The notes: a model not told the origin generated them from the sequence alone. A stretch of 64,000 nt of DNA from Pseudomonas gingeri (GCF_013386115.1 NZ_JACAOR010000007.1:272702-336701); one strand, 5' to 3'. Shown: positions 54,735 through 64,000, counted from the first letter of the stretch. Program-made: numbers and translations.

Positions 54735-56408
54735 TCAATCCTCGCGATAGCGACGCAGCTTGAGCTGCTTGCCGGCAACGCGGGTGTCCTTCAGCTTGGT
54801 CAGCAGACGCTCCAGACCATCTTCCGGCAGTTCCACCAGGCTGAAGCTGTCGCGCACCTGGATGCGACCGATCGCTTCACGAGCCAGGCCACCTTCATTG
54901 AGGATGGCGCCCAGCAGGTTCTTGGCGGCGATACCGTCACGCGCGCCCAGCGCGGTACGGCAGCGGGCACGGCCTTCGGCCAGCGGGATCGGGGCACGAC
55001 GCTCGCGATCGCTACGCTCGGGACGGTCGCCCGAACGCTCCGGACGATCGCCACGTGGTGCATTGTTCGGCACCAGTGGACGCTCTTTCTCGATAGCGGC
55101 CAGGTTCAGCGCTTGACCGTTGGTCGCCTTGCGCAGCAGGGCCGCGGCCAGGGCACGCGGGCTGCAACCGATATCGGCGGTCAGGCGATCGAGCAGATCA
55201 CCGTGGGTCGATTCGGCATCGGCCACCAGTGGCGACAGGCTGTTGGTCAGCTTCTTGATGCGCGCATCGAGAACGGCCTGGGCATCCGGCAGGCGGACTT
55301 CAGCAACTTTCTGACCGGTCACACGCTCGATCACTTGCAGCATGCGGCGCTCGCGTGGAGTCACCAGCAGCAGCGCACGACCTTCGCGACCGGCACGGCC
55401 GGTACGGCCGATACGGTGAACGTAGGATTCCGGATCGTACGGCATGTCCACGTTGAATACGTGGGTGATGCGCGGAACGTCCAGGCCACGAGCAGCCACG
55501 TCGGTTGCCACAACGATGTCCAGGCGGCCATCCTTGAGGGAATCGATCACGCGCTCACGCTGGTTCTGGGCGATGTCGCCGTTCAGCGCGGCGGCCTTGT
55601 AGCCTTTGGCTTCCAGGGCGCTGGCCAGGTCCAGGGTCGCTTGCTTGGTGCGCACGAACATGATCAGGGCATCGAAGTCCTCGACTTCCAGCAGGCTCAG
55701 CACGGCCGAGGTCTTCTGGTCGGCGTGAACCAGCAGGTGGGCCTGCTCGATCGCGGTGACGGTCTGGGTCTTGCTCTGGATCTTCACGTGCTTCGGATCG
55801 CGCAGGTGGCGCTCGGCGATGGCACGGATCGATTGCGGCAGGGTGGCCGAGAACAGGACGGTCTGGCGGCTTTCCGGCATGGCCTTGAAGATGACTTCCA
55901 GGTCATCCATGAAGCCCAGCTTGAGCATTTCGTCGGCTTCGTCGAGAACCAGGTGGTTCACGGTCGCCAGGACTTTTTCGTCGCGACGCAGGTGGTCGCA
56001 CAGACGGCCCGGGGTGGCGACAACGATCTGCGCGCCATTCCGGATTGCTTTCAATTGTGGGCCCATCGGCGCGCCGCCGTAGACAGCCACAACAGTCACG
56101 CCCGGCATCTGCTTGGCGTAGGTTTCGAAAGCGGTTGCAACTTGCAGCGCCAACTCACGGGTTGGGGCCAGGATCAGAGCTTGCGGCTCGCGCTTGGACG
56201 GATCGATGCGGTGAAGGATAGGCAGGGCGAAAGCGGCCGTTTTACCGGTACCGGTTTGTGCCTGACCAATCATGTCGTGACCGGCAAGGATGATCGGAAT
56301 TGACTGCTGCTGAATGGCCGAAGGCTCTTCATAGCCGGTAGCGACTACTGCAGCGACAATATTGGGATGAAGTTCAAGAGCGGCGAAGCCGCCGATTTCC
56401 TGGGTCAT
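54735..56408 (-). CDS. deaD: DEAD-box RNA helicase DeaD/CsdA
   Basis: This 557-residue ATP-dependent RNA helicase acts in ribosome assembly and RNA decay in the cold. Motifs in order are the Q-motif region (GYEEPSAIQQQSIP), AQTGTGKTAA (I), PTRELALQ (Ia), VATPGRL (Ib), DEAD (II), SATLP (III), VATDVAARGLD (V) and HRIGRTGRAGREG (VI). A variable arginine-rich linker (GDRPERSGDRPERSDRERR) and a C-terminal RNA-binding domain of the DbpA type follow. ATG 56408 (MTQEIGGFAALEL) is the start; the reading frame stays open upstream but this is leader, not protein. A possible -10 element at 56625 would give a 5' leader of about 210 bases. Confidence 0.94.
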   Translation of the reverse strand: MTQEIGGFAALELHPNIVAAVVATGYEEPSAIQQQSIPIILAGHDMIGQAQTGTGKTAAFALPILHRIDPSKREPQALILAPTRELALQVATAFETYAKQMPGVTVVAVYGGAPMGPQLKAIRNGAQIVVATPGRLCDHLRRDEKVLATVNHLVLDEADEMLKLGFMDDLEVIFKAMPESRQTVLFSATLPQSIRAIAERHLRDPKHVKIQSKTQTVTAIEQAHLLVHADQKTSAVLSLLEVEDFDALIMFVRTKQATLDLASALEAKGYKAAALNGDIAQNQRERVIDSLKDGRLDIVVATDVAARGLDVPRITHVFNVDMPYDPESYVHRIGRTGRAGREGRALLLVTPRERRMLQVIERVTGQKVAEVRLPDAQAVLDARIKKLTNSLSPLVADAESTHGDLLDRLTADIGCSPRALAAALLRKATNGQALNLAAIEKERPLVPNNAPRGDRPERSGDRPERSDRERRAPIPLAEGRARCRTALGARDGIAAKNLLGAILNEGGLAREAIGRIQVRDSFSLVELPEDGLERLLTKLKDTRVAGKQLKLRRYRED

Positions 56409-56817
56409 GGGTCTGCCTCTAAGTGCATCCGCAAAGACCCATGCTCCAAAGCTGCACATGCCGTGTAAGACTCTGAGAGTCACCCTGGCAGCTTTGTCGG
56501 CGGGGATTTGCGAAAACGATTGAATGAAAGAATCGTCAAGGATAGTCCGCAGGGCGAACAGCAGCCGAAGCTGGCTTCGGGGAATTGCATTACCTAAACG
56601 CGGCCCGGTTAAAGGCCGGCGCGCACTATACCGGAATTGGCGAAAAAAGGGAGATTTATTTATCGGCAAAAGCCGGTAGACGCCCGTCTGTTTCAGGCTT
56701 TGCGGATCGGCGGCCAAAGCGTTATTTTCTACGGGCGTGCTTTGGTGCTTAAACGGTTCACCCATCAGGTCGGCTACGCCGGCCCGCGGCTTCGCTCCCC
56801 TACCCAGGAACTGCCCC
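56409..56817. other. Divergent region with the long deaD leader
   Basis: This 409-base gap between deaD (minus) and the crotonase gene (plus) includes the presumed deaD leader (about 56409-56618), its promoter and the crotonase upstream region. No separate gene is seen. Confidence 0.6.
56625..56630 (-). promoter_or_regulatory. Possible -10 element of deaD
   Basis: Read on the minus strand, TATAGT at 56630-56625 is a good -10 hexamer, but no strong -35 box is seen. A start near 56618 would give deaD a leader of about 210 bases, with a CCGGCC...GGGCCG hairpin (56602-56621) at its 5' end. Confidence 0.45.
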
Positions 56818-57609
56818 ATGAATCAGCCCGCCGCCAGTCGTGTCAGCCGTGAACAACGTGGTCATGTCCTGCTGCTCGGCCTGGACCGGGTCGCCAAGCG
56901 CAATGCCTTCGACCTCGACCTGCTCGACGAACTGAGCCTGGCCTATGGCGAGTTCGAGCGCGACGAACAGTCGCGGGTCGCCGTGGTCTTCGGCCATGGC
57001 GAACACTTCACCGCCGGCCTGGACCTGGCCAAGGTCGGCGCGACCATGGCCGAAGGCTGGAAGATACCGACCGGCGGTTGTGATCCCTGGGGCGTATTTG
57101 CCGGCCCCCGGGTCAGCAAACCGGTCATCGTCGCGGCGCAGGGCTACTGCCTGACCATCGGCATCGAGCTGATGCTCGCCGCGGATATCAACCTGTGCGC
57201 CAGCAACACCCGGTTTGCCCAGATGGAAGTGCAACGCGGGATCTTTCCCTTCGGCGGCGCGACCCTGCGCTTCCAGCAGATCGCCGGCTGGGGCAACGCG
57301 ATGCGCTGGCTGCTGACCGGCGACGAGTTCGACGCCCACGAGGCGCTGCGCCTCGGGCTGGTGCAGGAAGTGATGGCCAGCGAAGACTTGCTGCCAAGAG
57401 CCCTGCAACTGGCCGAACGCATCGCGCGACAGGCGCCGCTGGGTGTCCAGGCGACACTGACCTCGGCGCGCCAGGCCCGCTACGAAGGGGAGACGGCCGC
57501 GGCGGCGAGCCTGCCGGCGCTGGTCAAGAAACTGCTGACCAGCGAGGACGCCGCGGAAGGCGTGCGCGCCATGCTGGAAAAACGCCCCAGCGAATTCAAG
57601 GGGCGCTGA
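56818..57609 (+). CDS. Crotonase/enoyl-CoA hydratase family protein
   Basis: This 263-residue crotonase-fold enzyme acts on a CoA thioester. The oxyanion-hole segments GEHFTAGLDL and GYCLTIGIELMLAADI are present, and the catalytic region reads MEVQRGIFPFGGATLRF. The fold is clear but the reaction (hydration, isomerisation or other) is not. ATG 56818 follows AGGAA. Its stop is three bases from the convergent methyltransferase-like gene. Confidence 0.9.
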   Translation: MNQPAASRVSREQRGHVLLLGLDRVAKRNAFDLDLLDELSLAYGEFERDEQSRVAVVFGHGEHFTAGLDLAKVGATMAEGWKIPTGGCDPWGVFAGPRVSKPVIVAAQGYCLTIGIELMLAADINLCASNTRFAQMEVQRGIFPFGGATLRFQQIAGWGNAMRWLLTGDEFDAHEALRLGLVQEVMASEDLLPRALQLAERIARQAPLGVQATLTSARQARYEGETAAAASLPALVKKLLTSEDAAEGVRAMLEKRPSEFKGR

Positions 57610-57612
57610 ACC

Positions 57613-58368
57613 TCAGGTCGCCGGGCGGATATCCCTGATCAACGACTGCAACGAATAGCCCAGGCGCGGCGCCAGCTCATCGGCGCGGCCGATCAGGGCG
57701 TCGCGGTCCAGCACCTGGTCCAGGTCCGCCGGGACGATGAGGATGACGTTGCCCTCCTTCACCGGCAGTTCCCAGTAATGCCGGTGGTACAACCCGCGCA
57801 ACAGCGCCGCGCCCAGGGGCTTGCCATCGTCGGTGGCCCACTGGTTGATCACCAGCCAGCCGCCGGGATTGAGCTTCTTCTGGCAGTTCTCCAGGAAGGT
57901 CCAGGCCAGATGCCCCACCCCCGGGCCGACATCGGTATAGAGGTCGACGAAGATCAGGTCCGCCGACTCCGCGGTTTCCAGCAGTTCCAGGGCATCGCCG
58001 ACCCGGATGTAGAGACGCGGGTCGTCGTCCAGCCCCAGGTACTCGATGGCCAGGCGCGGCACGTCCGGGCGCAGTTCGATGGCCTCGACATCTTCCAGCG
58101 GCAGGAACTTCAGGCAGGCCTGGGTCAGTGTCCCGGCCCCCAGCCCGAGGAACAGCGCGCTCTCGGGCAACTCGTGGCACAGCGCGCCGATGAGCATGGC
58201 CCGGGTATAGTCATATTCCAGCCAACTGGGATCAGCGGTGAACACGCAGCTCTGCTCGATCGCATCGCCAAATTCGAGAAAGCGGTAGTCGTCCACTTCC
58301 AGCACGCGAATCATGCCGAAGTCGTCGTGCACTTCAGCCAGCAGACGCTCGACGCGCTCCTCAGACAT
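57613..58368 (-). CDS. Spermidine-synthase-fold protein (SAM-dependent methyltransferase-like)
   Basis: This 251-residue cytoplasmic protein has a Rossmann SAM-binding core: [20 protein letters not shown] (motif I), [15 protein letters not shown] (acidic end of strand 2) and [14 protein letters not shown]. It resembles spermidine-synthase-like proteins, but without neighbouring polyamine genes its aminopropyl or methyl transfer role is unknown. ATG 58368 follows AAGGAG. Confidence 0.85.
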   Translation of the reverse strand: MSEERVERLLAEVHDDFGMIRVLEVDDYRFLEFGDAIEQSCVFTADPSWLEYDYTRAMLIGALCHELPESALFLGLGAGTLTQACLKFLPLEDVEAIELRPDVPRLAIEYLGLDDDPRLYIRVGDALELLETAESADLIFVDLYTDVGPGVGHLAWTFLENCQKKLNPGGWLVINQWATDDGKPLGAALLRGLYHRHYWELPVKEGNVILIVPADLDQVLDRDALIGRADELAPRLGYSLQSLIRDIRPAT

Positions 58369-58520
58369 TTCATCTCCTTGCCGCGAGCGGCCCCTGCCGT
58401 CGCGATGAATCAAGCCGCTCGGCTACGAGCGGGAAAGCGCCGATTGTCGGCCAAGCCACGGGAGCAGGTCACGTACTAATTGCTGCTAACATGGGACTCC
58501 GACCGTCAACACTAGAGTTC

Positions 58521-59870
58521 ATGATGAGCCACCCCTGGAGCCCTGACAGCTGGCGCGCCCTGCCGATCCAGCAACAACCTCATTACCCGGATGCCGCCCA
58601 CCTGCTGCGCGTCGAGCAAAGCCTGGCCAGCTACCCGCCCCTGGTGTTTGCCGGCGAAGCCCGCGAACTGCGCCGGCAGTTCGCCGAAGTGACCCAGGGC
58701 CGGGCCTTCCTGCTCCAGGGCGGCGACTGCGCGGAGAGTTTCGCGGAATTCTCGGCCGCCAAGATCCGCGACACCTTCAAGGTGCTGCTGCAGATGGCCA
58801 TTGTCATGACCTTCGCCGCCGGCTGCCCGGTGGTCAAGGTCGGACGCATGGCCGGCCAGTTCGCCAAGCCGCGCTCGGCCAACGACGAAACCATCAACGG
58901 CGTGACCCTCCCGGCCTACCGTGGCGATATCGTCAACGGCATCGGCTTCGATGAAAAAAGCCGCGTGCCCGACCCGGACCGCCTGCTGCAGTCCTATCAC
59001 CAGGCCACCGCCACCCTGAACCTGCTGCGCGCCTTTGCCCAGGGCGGCTTCGCCGACCTGCACCAGGTACACAAATGGAACCTGGACTTTATCGCCAACT
59101 CGGCCCTGGCCGAGAAATACAGCCAGCTGGCCGACCGCATCGATGAAACCCTGGCGTTCATGCGCGCCTGCGGCATGGACAGCTCGCCGCAACTGCGCGA
59201 GACCAGTTTTTTCACCGCCCATGAAGCGCTGCTGCTGAACTACGAAGAAGCCTTTGTCCGCCGCGACAGCCTGACCAACGACTACTACGACTGCTCGGCC
59301 CATATGCTGTGGATCGGCGACCGTACCCGTCAGCTCGACGGCGCCCACGTCGAGTTCCTGCGCGGGGTGAACAACCCGATCGGGGTCAAGGTCGGCCCGA
59401 GCATGAACACCGACGACCTGATCCGCCTGATCGATATTCTCAACCCGGACAACGACCCTGGCCGCCTGAACCTGATCGTGCGCATGGGCGCGAACAAGGT
59501 CGGCGATCACCTGCCACAACTGATCCGCGCTGTGGAAAGCGAAGGCAAGAAGGTGCTGTGGAGTTCCGACCCGATGCACGGCAACACCATCAAGGCCAGC
59601 AGCGGCTACAAGACCCGCGACTTCGCACAGATCCTCAGTGAGGTGAAGCAGTTCTTCCAGGTGCACCAGGCCGAAGGCAGTTATGCCGGCGGGATTCATA
59701 TCGAGATGACCGGGCAGAATGTCACCGAGTGCATCGGCGGCGCACGGCCGATCACCGAAGATGGCCTGTCGGACCGCTATCACACCCATTGCGATCCGCG
59801 GATGAACGCCGATCAGTCGCTGGAGCTGGCGTTCCTGATTGCCGAGACGTTGAAGCAGGTGCGGCGCTGA
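58521..59870 (+). CDS. Class II 3-deoxy-7-phosphoheptulonate synthase
   Basis: This 449-residue plant-type DAHP synthase condenses phosphoenolpyruvate with erythrose 4-phosphate, the first step of aromatic amino acid synthesis. Signatures include [59 protein letters not shown] and [10 protein letters not shown]. Two adjacent ATG codons (58521, 58524) are possible; the second gives the common [10 protein letters not shown] start. In Pseudomonas, class II enzymes can also supply secondary metabolism, but no such cluster is adjacent here. Confidence 0.96.
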   Translation: MMSHPWSPDSWRALPIQQQPHYPDAAHLLRVEQSLASYPPLVFAGEARELRRQFAEVTQGRAFLLQGGDCAESFAEFSAAKIRDTFKVLLQMAIVMTFAAGCPVVKVGRMAGQFAKPRSANDETINGVTLPAYRGDIVNGIGFDEKSRVPDPDRLLQSYHQATATLNLLRAFAQGGFADLHQVHKWNLDFIANSALAEKYSQLADRIDETLAFMRACGMDSSPQLRETSFFTAHEALLLNYEEAFVRRDSLTNDYYDCSAHMLWIGDRTRQLDGAHVEFLRGVNNPIGVKVGPSMNTDDLIRLIDILNPDNDPGRLNLIVRMGANKVGDHLPQLIRAVESEGKKVLWSSDPMHGNTIKASSGYKTRDFAQILSEVKQFFQVHQAEGSYAGGIHIEMTGQNVTECIGGARPITEDGLSDRYHTHCDPRMNADQSLELAFLIAETLKQVRR

Positions 59871-59902
59871 TTCAGGCGGTTTTTCGTGGTTCGTCAGACC
59901 GC

Positions 59903-59967
59903 CTTCGCGGGCAAGCCCGGCTCCTGCAGACGACATAAGTCCGCAGGCGTCGGGCCTGCCCGCGAAG
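59903..59967. repeat. Degenerate REP palindrome
   Basis: CTTCGCGGGCAAGCCCG (59903-59919) and CGGGCCTGCCCGCGAAG (59951-59967) are reverse complements except for one base, separated by 31 bases. It lies between two convergent genes (DAHP synthase and the YcaQ-type gene). Confidence 0.8.
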
Positions 59968-59998
59968 AGGCCCTTCCAGGCAGCGCCCTACCCGGGAG

Positions 59999-61210
59999 TC
60001 AGAGCAAACCGCGCAACCGCTGCGCACTGACCCGCTGGCAGTTGAGCTGAATATCCGGCAACCCCAGCCAGTCGGCCAGTTGCCGCAAACTGACGGCCAG
60101 CGCGGCCATCCCCGCCTCATCCAGCCCCTGCTCTTCCTCGTGCACGGCATGCACCGCCAGGCGCCCGAGCGCCCGCTCCGCACGCAGGTCGACCCGCGCG
60201 GCGATGCGTTCGCCATGCAGGAACGGCAGCACGTAGTAGCCATACACCCGCTTGTGCTGCGGCGTATAGATTTCCAGGCGGTAACGGAAGTCGAACAACC
60301 GCTCGGTACGGCTGCGCTCCCAGATCAGCGAGTCGAACGGCGACAGCAACGCGCTGGCCTCGACCTTGCGCGGCACCTTGATATCCGCCAGGCAGTACAC
60401 CGGCTGGCGCCAGCCCTGCACCTCGCCCGCCCGCAACTCGCCGGCCTCGAGCAACTCCGCCAGGCGCGCCCGACTGTCGGCCGGGTCCAGGCGGAAGTAA
60501 TCGCGCAGATCCTTCTCCGTCGCCACCCCGAGGGCCGCCGCGGCCTGGCGCAACAAACCGCGCTGGGCCTCGGCTTCGTCGATCAGCGGCTGCCCGAGCA
60601 CTGCCGAAGGAATCACCCGCTCCGGCAGGTCATAGAGCCGTTCGAAACCCCGGCGCCCGGCCACCGTCACCTCACCGGCGGCGAACAGCCACTCCAGCGC
60701 ATGCTTCTCGGCGCTCCAGTCCCACCAGGGCCCGGCCTTTTCCTCACGACTCGACAGGCTGCCGGCCCCCAGCGCACCGCGCTCCTCGACCAGCGCCAGG
60801 ACCCGGCGAATGGTCGCCTGCTGCTCGCGGCCGAAGCGCGCCATCTGCTGATAGATGCCCTCGCCACGGGAAGCCCGCTCCATGCGCCAGCGCATCAGCG
60901 GATACAGCGCCATCGGCAACAGCGAAGCTTCGTGTCCCCAGTATTCGAACAGGGTACGACGCCGGCCCTGGCTCCAGGCCGCCTGGTCGAGCAGGTCGGA
61001 AGAGTAATTGCCGAGACGGGAAAACAACGGCAGGTAATGGGAACGCACCAGGGCATTGACCGAATCGATCTGCACGACCCCCAGGCGCTCGATCAGGCGA
61101 TTGACGTGCAACGGCTTGATCGACGCCTGGGCCCTGCGACCCTGGAACCCCTGGGCGGCCAGCGCCAGGCGCCGGGCTTGCTTCAATGAAAACGACAGGT
61201 CTGCGGGCAT
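59999..61210 (-). CDS. YcaQ/AlkZ-type DNA glycosylase (winged-helix family)
   Basis: This 403-residue HTH_42-superfamily protein repairs DNA interstrand crosslinks or alkylated bases in characterised relatives. The catalytic Q-x-D motif of the YcaQ branch is seen as VVQIDSVNAL (Q47, D49), followed by RSHYLPLFSRLGNYS and EYWGHEASLLP. The C-terminal PFDSLIWERSRTERLFDF and VYGYYVLPFLHGE segments are family features. GGAGG precedes ATG 61210. Confidence 0.93.
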   Translation of the reverse strand: MPADLSFSLKQARRLALAAQGFQGRRAQASIKPLHVNRLIERLGVVQIDSVNALVRSHYLPLFSRLGNYSSDLLDQAAWSQGRRRTLFEYWGHEASLLPMALYPLMRWRMERASRGEGIYQQMARFGREQQATIRRVLALVEERGALGAGSLSSREEKAGPWWDWSAEKHALEWLFAAGEVTVAGRRGFERLYDLPERVIPSAVLGQPLIDEAEAQRGLLRQAAAALGVATEKDLRDYFRLDPADSRARLAELLEAGELRAGEVQGWRQPVYCLADIKVPRKVEASALLSPFDSLIWERSRTERLFDFRYRLEIYTPQHKRVYGYYVLPFLHGERIAARVDLRAERALGRLAVHAVHEEEQGLDEAGMAALAVSLRQLADWLGLPDIQLNCQRVSAQRLRGLL

Positions 61211-61268
61211 GCACGCCTCCTTGTGAACCCGCACGCTACCGCAGTCGCCCCCTGCTTGTGTAGTCTCA

Positions 61269-61499
61269 TCAACGGCCCTTGCCCAGCGGATCGTTCCAGA
61301 AGTGCTGGTGGGTTTCCCGGTCGACGTCGGCGCGGCTGAGGCCCATGTCCTTGAGCGCGTCGTCACTCATCGCCGCGAGCAGCTGGCGCTCGCGCGACAG
61401 ATCGTGCCAACGGACCAGCCGCTGCCACAGGGCCCTTGGCGAAAACCCCGAGTGCGAGGCCGCGCCCACCAGCAGATAACCTTTTTGACCTTTCATCAT
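61269..61499 (-). CDS. DUF1127 family small protein
   Basis: This 76-residue basic protein has a C-terminal DUF1127 motif (RERQLLAAMSDDALKDMGLS), a segment known in small proteins linked to phosphate, arginine or RNA metabolism. The N-terminal half is hydrophobic and basic. GGAGGG precedes two adjacent ATG codons (61499 and 61496). It is divergent from a LysR gene 59 bases away, a common arrangement. Confidence 0.9.
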   Translation of the reverse strand: MMKGQKGYLLVGAASHSGFSPRALWQRLVRWHDLSRERQLLAAMSDDALKDMGLSRADVDRETHQHFWNDPLGKGR

Positions 61500-61558
61500 C
61501 TTGCCCTCCAGTTGGGGATGACTAAAGTCTCCGCCCGGGGCTAAGATCAATCCAACGA

Positions 61559-62449
61559 ATGTTTCTTATGCAATACATCTCGGAGATTGATGAGTTGTCC
61601 AGCTACCCGAGCATCGATACCGACGTCCTGCGCACCTTTGTCGCCATCGCCGAGCACGGTGGCTTCACCAAGGCCGGCGAACAGGTCAACCGCACGCAAT
61701 CGGCCGTCAGCATGCAGATGAAGCGCCTGGAAGAAGATGTGGTCCAGCGCCAGTTGTTCGAACGCGATGGGCGCCAGATGCGCCTGACCGCCGAGGGCCA
61801 GGTGCTGCTCGGCTACGCCCGGCGCATCCTCAAACTGCAGAGCGAAGTCTTCAATACCCTGCGCGAGCCCCATATGGTCGGCCTGGTACGGATCGGTGTG
61901 CCGGATGACTACGTGATGCGCTTCATGCCGGGCATCCTGTCGCGTTTCGCGCAGTTCTATCCGCTGATCCAGCTCGAAGTGAACTGCGAATCCTCCACGC
62001 AGTTGCTGCAACGCCAGGACCTGGACCTGACCATCGTCACCCGCAAGCCGGGCAGCGAACTAGGCCAGTTGCTGCGCCAGGAGCGCCTGGTCTGGGCCGA
62101 GGCCCAGAATGCCGCGATCCACGAACAGAACCCCTTGCCACTGGCCATGGATGGGATGGACTGCTTCTGCACCCAATGGGCCTGCAACGCCCTCGATGCC
62201 CGCGGCCGCGACTATCGCCTGGCCTATGCCTGCCCGAGCCTGTCGACGATCATGGCGGTGGTCAACGCCGGACTGGCGATGACCGCCCAGTTGGAAAGCC
62301 TGATCCCCCAGGACTGGCGGATCCTCGGCGAAACCGAAGGCATGCCTCAGTTGCCCCTGCTGAACATCATGCTGATACGCAACCTGAACAAGCCTTCGCC
62401 GATCACCGAATGCCTGGCCGAGCACATCGTCGAAGGCTTCAAACCTTGA
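61559..62449 (+). CDS. LysR-family transcriptional regulator
   Basis: This 296-residue regulator has an N-terminal helix-turn-helix (DVLRTFVAIAEHGGFTKAGE, then NRTQSAVSMQMKRLEEDV) and a substrate-binding domain from about residue 105. Its inducer is unknown. It is divergent from the DUF1127 gene, which may be its target. Its last 11 bases overlap the convergent TauE gene. ATG 61559 and a later ATG (residue 4) are both possible. Confidence 0.92.
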   Translation: MFLMQYISEIDELSSYPSIDTDVLRTFVAIAEHGGFTKAGEQVNRTQSAVSMQMKRLEEDVVQRQLFERDGRQMRLTAEGQVLLGYARRILKLQSEVFNTLREPHMVGLVRIGVPDDYVMRFMPGILSRFAQFYPLIQLEVNCESSTQLLQRQDLDLTIVTRKPGSELGQLLRQERLVWAEAQNAAIHEQNPLPLAMDGMDCFCTQWACNALDARGRDYRLAYACPSLSTIMAVVNAGLAMTAQLESLIPQDWRILGETEGMPQLPLLNIMLIRNLNKPSPITECLAEHIVEGFKP

Positions 62450-63188
62450 AGCCGAGCAGCAGCGCGCCGAGCACCAGGTAGGCGCAGAACAGGCCGCGCA
62501 GGACTTTCTCGGGCAAGGCGTAGGCCACTTTCACCCCCCAGCTGATACTCAGCAAGCCGCCGATGGCCATGGGGATGCCCATGCGCCAGTCCACCTCGCC
62601 ATGCACCGCGTAAGTTACCAGGGTGACGCTGGTGCTCGGCAGTGCCAGGGCCAGCGACAGGCCCTGGGCCACCACCTGCGAAGTACCGAAGACACTGGTC
62701 AGGAACGGCGTGGCCACCACGGCCCCGCCCACCCCGAACAAGCCGCCCATGGTCCCCGACGCCGCCCCCAGTACCCCCAGCCATGGCCAGGGATAGCGCA
62801 TGTGCGCCGACACCGGCGACTGTGCCATGAACAGACGCACCAGATAGAAAAGCGCCAGCACCAGGAGAAAACCGACAAAGCCCAGGCGCATGCTGCGCGG
62901 ATCCAGTCCGACCGCCCAGAGCGCGCCGAACCAGGCAAAGCAGAAACTCATCAAGACCAGTGGCAACGCATGGCGCAGCTCGATGCGGTTGCGCTGGTTG
63001 TAGCGATGCAGCGCCAGCACCACATTCGGCACCACCATCACCAGCGCCGTACCCTGGGCCAACTGCTGGTCGAGGCCGAACAGGATGCCCAGCACCGGAA
63101 TGGCGATCATGCCGCCCCCGATCCCGAATATCCCGCCCACGCCGCCCATCACGATGCCCAGCACCAGGTACTCAATCCACTCGATCAC
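62439..63188 (-). CDS. TauE/SafE family anion exporter
   Basis: This 249-residue protein has about eight membrane helices and two related glycine-rich half-motifs (GGVGGIFGIGGGMIAIPVL and GTMGGLFGVGGAVVATPFL), the repeat signature of TauE/SafE transporters. Substrates of the family are sulfonates, sulfite or organic acids. The start is GTG 63188, with GGGGAGA upstream. It converges on the LysR gene with an 11-base overlap. Confidence 0.93.
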   Translation of the reverse strand: MIEWIEYLVLGIVMGGVGGIFGIGGGMIAIPVLGILFGLDQQLAQGTALVMVVPNVVLALHRYNQRNRIELRHALPLVLMSFCFAWFGALWAVGLDPRSMRLGFVGFLLVLALFYLVRLFMAQSPVSAHMRYPWPWLGVLGAASGTMGGLFGVGGAVVATPFLTSVFGTSQVVAQGLSLALALPSTSVTLVTYAVHGEVDWRMGIPMAIGGLLSISWGVKVAYALPEKVLRGLFCAYLVLGALLLGFKV

Positions 63189-63291
63189 AGCTGTCTCCCC
63201 GCTCAATGCCCTCCATGCTACGCAGTCCGCTCTAGCGCGGAAACGCACAACAACGCACAATGGCTATGCCGATCTCGCACAAGCAAACACC

Positions 63292-64000
63292 ATGAATCCC
63301 ACCAGCCTTACGGATCAACTCGGCTTGTTTCTCGATGTCCTGGAAACCGGCAGCTTTTCCGCCGCCTCCCGGCGCCATCCGCTGACCCCATCGGCCGTGG
63401 CCCGGCGGATCGACAGCCTGGAAAGCTCGATCGGCAGCCGCCTGTTCATTCGCAGCACCCACGCGGTACGGGCCACGCCCGCCGGGCTGGCCTTTGCCGA
63501 GCGGGCCCGACGGATCGTCGCCGAACTGCGCCTGGCCCGGGCCGAGGCGGTGTCCCTGAGCAATGCGCCGGAAGGCTTGATCCGTATCGACGCCCCCGCG
63601 GCCTTCGGTCGTCGCCATCTGGCCCCGGCCATCGCCGACTTCCTGCTCGACTACCGCGGACTCGACGTGCAACTGCACCTGATCGACAGCTTCGTCGATA
63701 TGCAGGGCTCCAACCTGGGCAAGGTCGACCTGGTCCTGCGCGCCGGGCAAATGGCCGATACCCGGCTGGTGGCAACGCCCCTGGCAAGCATCGTGCGGAT
63801 CGCCTGCGCCAGTCCGGCCTACCTGAAAAGCCGCGGCACGCCGCTGCGTCCGGATGAGCTGGGCGGACACGACGGCCTCGACTGGGACGCCCTGGCCCCG
63901 CCGATGGCCTGGCGCTTCCACCAGGACGGACAGGTACAACTGCACCGTCCGTCGCGAATCCGCATGACCTCGAACAACGCCGAAGCCCTGCTGTCCGGCG
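63292..64000 (+). CDS. LysR-family regulator, 3' end outside the window
   Basis: From ATG 63292 the frame stays open to the end of the window, giving 236 residues of a protein expected to be about 300. The N-terminal helix-turn-helix reads LFLDVLETGSFSAASRRHPL then TPSAVARRIDSLESSIGSRL, typical of LysR. A ligand-binding domain starts near residue 90 (GLIRIDAPAAFGRRHLAPAI). It is divergent from the TauE exporter, 103 bases away, a frequent regulator-target layout. Confidence 0.92.
   Translation, partial: MNPTSLTDQLGLFLDVLETGSFSAASRRHPLTPSAVARRIDSLESSIGSRLFIRSTHAVRATPAGLAFAERARRIVAELRLARAEAVSLSNAPEGLIRIDAPAAFGRRHLAPAIADFLLDYRGLDVQLHLIDSFVDMQGSNLGKVDLVLRAGQMADTRLVATPLASIVRIACASPAYLKSRGTPLRPDELGGHDGLDWDALAPPMAWRFHQDGQVQLHRPSRIRMTSNNAEALLSG

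Noticed and set aside
56409..56819. N-terminal extension of DeaD by 137 residues
   Set aside because: The frame is open, but DEAD helicases of this family start at MTQEIGGFAALEL. The extension has no homology and overlaps a -10 element and presumed leader.

Overview
The window is chromosomal DNA from a GC-rich gammaproteobacterium, almost certainly a Pseudomonas of the fluorescens group. The basis is strong protein resemblance to Pseudomonas families, gene order that follows several P. aeruginosa blocks as I remember them (the PA1557-PA1543, PA3028-PA3031, PA3040-PA3045 and PA2824-PA2843 regions), and fluorescens-type REP palindromes. No database search was run. I saw no rRNA, tRNA, CRISPR array, insertion sequence or intact prophage. 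About 60 protein genes are packed tightly, with many 1-4 base overlaps.

Layout. 1-3951: a very large repeat protein with Ig-like modules, possibly continuing left of the window. 4120-20106: a microaerobic respiration island. It holds two complete ccoNOQP operons for cbb3 oxidase in tandem, the ccoGHIS assembly genes, a linked TauE/SafE membrane protein, hemN for oxygen-independent haem synthesis, the oxygen sensor anr and apt. Likely Anr boxes sit before ccoN (first copy), ccoN (second copy, weaker), ccoG (weaker) and hemN (very good), so the regulator and its likely targets lie side by side. 20121-24782: an acyl-CoA dehydrogenase, molybdenum cofactor genes (moaB-moeA divergent from mobA), a small lipoprotein and a divergent AroQ-like protein.

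24804-33708: RNA and membrane genes. These are a pseudouridine synthase, small proteins, a glutaredoxin-like protein, two overlapping acyltransferases, a KefB-like K+/H+ antiporter, an ammonium transporter and the DUF883-YqjE-type envelope cluster. 33841-44811: a signalling block. It contains an EAL phosphodiesterase, dGTPase, a receiver-only protein like the N-terminal half of RocR, a RocA2/BvgA-type response regulator, a RocS2/BvgS-type sensor kinase and a dCache-GAF-HD-GYP protein with a long insertion in its catalytic domain. Two TAGGA...TCCTA palindromes lie before the response regulator. This is the least ordinary part of the window.

44819-52780: redox and stress genes (free-methionine sulfoxide reductase, AAA ATPase, SagS-type hybrid kinase, the thiol-peroxide regulator ospR with gpx and a perfect candidate operator, msrB, alaA, htpX). 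52984-64000: housekeeping and accessory genes (thiopurine methyltransferase, a DODA-type dioxygenase, DeaD helicase with a long leader, a crotonase, a spermidine-synthase-fold protein, class II DAHP synthase, a YcaQ-type glycosylase, DUF1127, a LysR regulator, a TauE exporter and a second LysR gene cut by the window end). REP palindromes punctuate the intergenic spaces.
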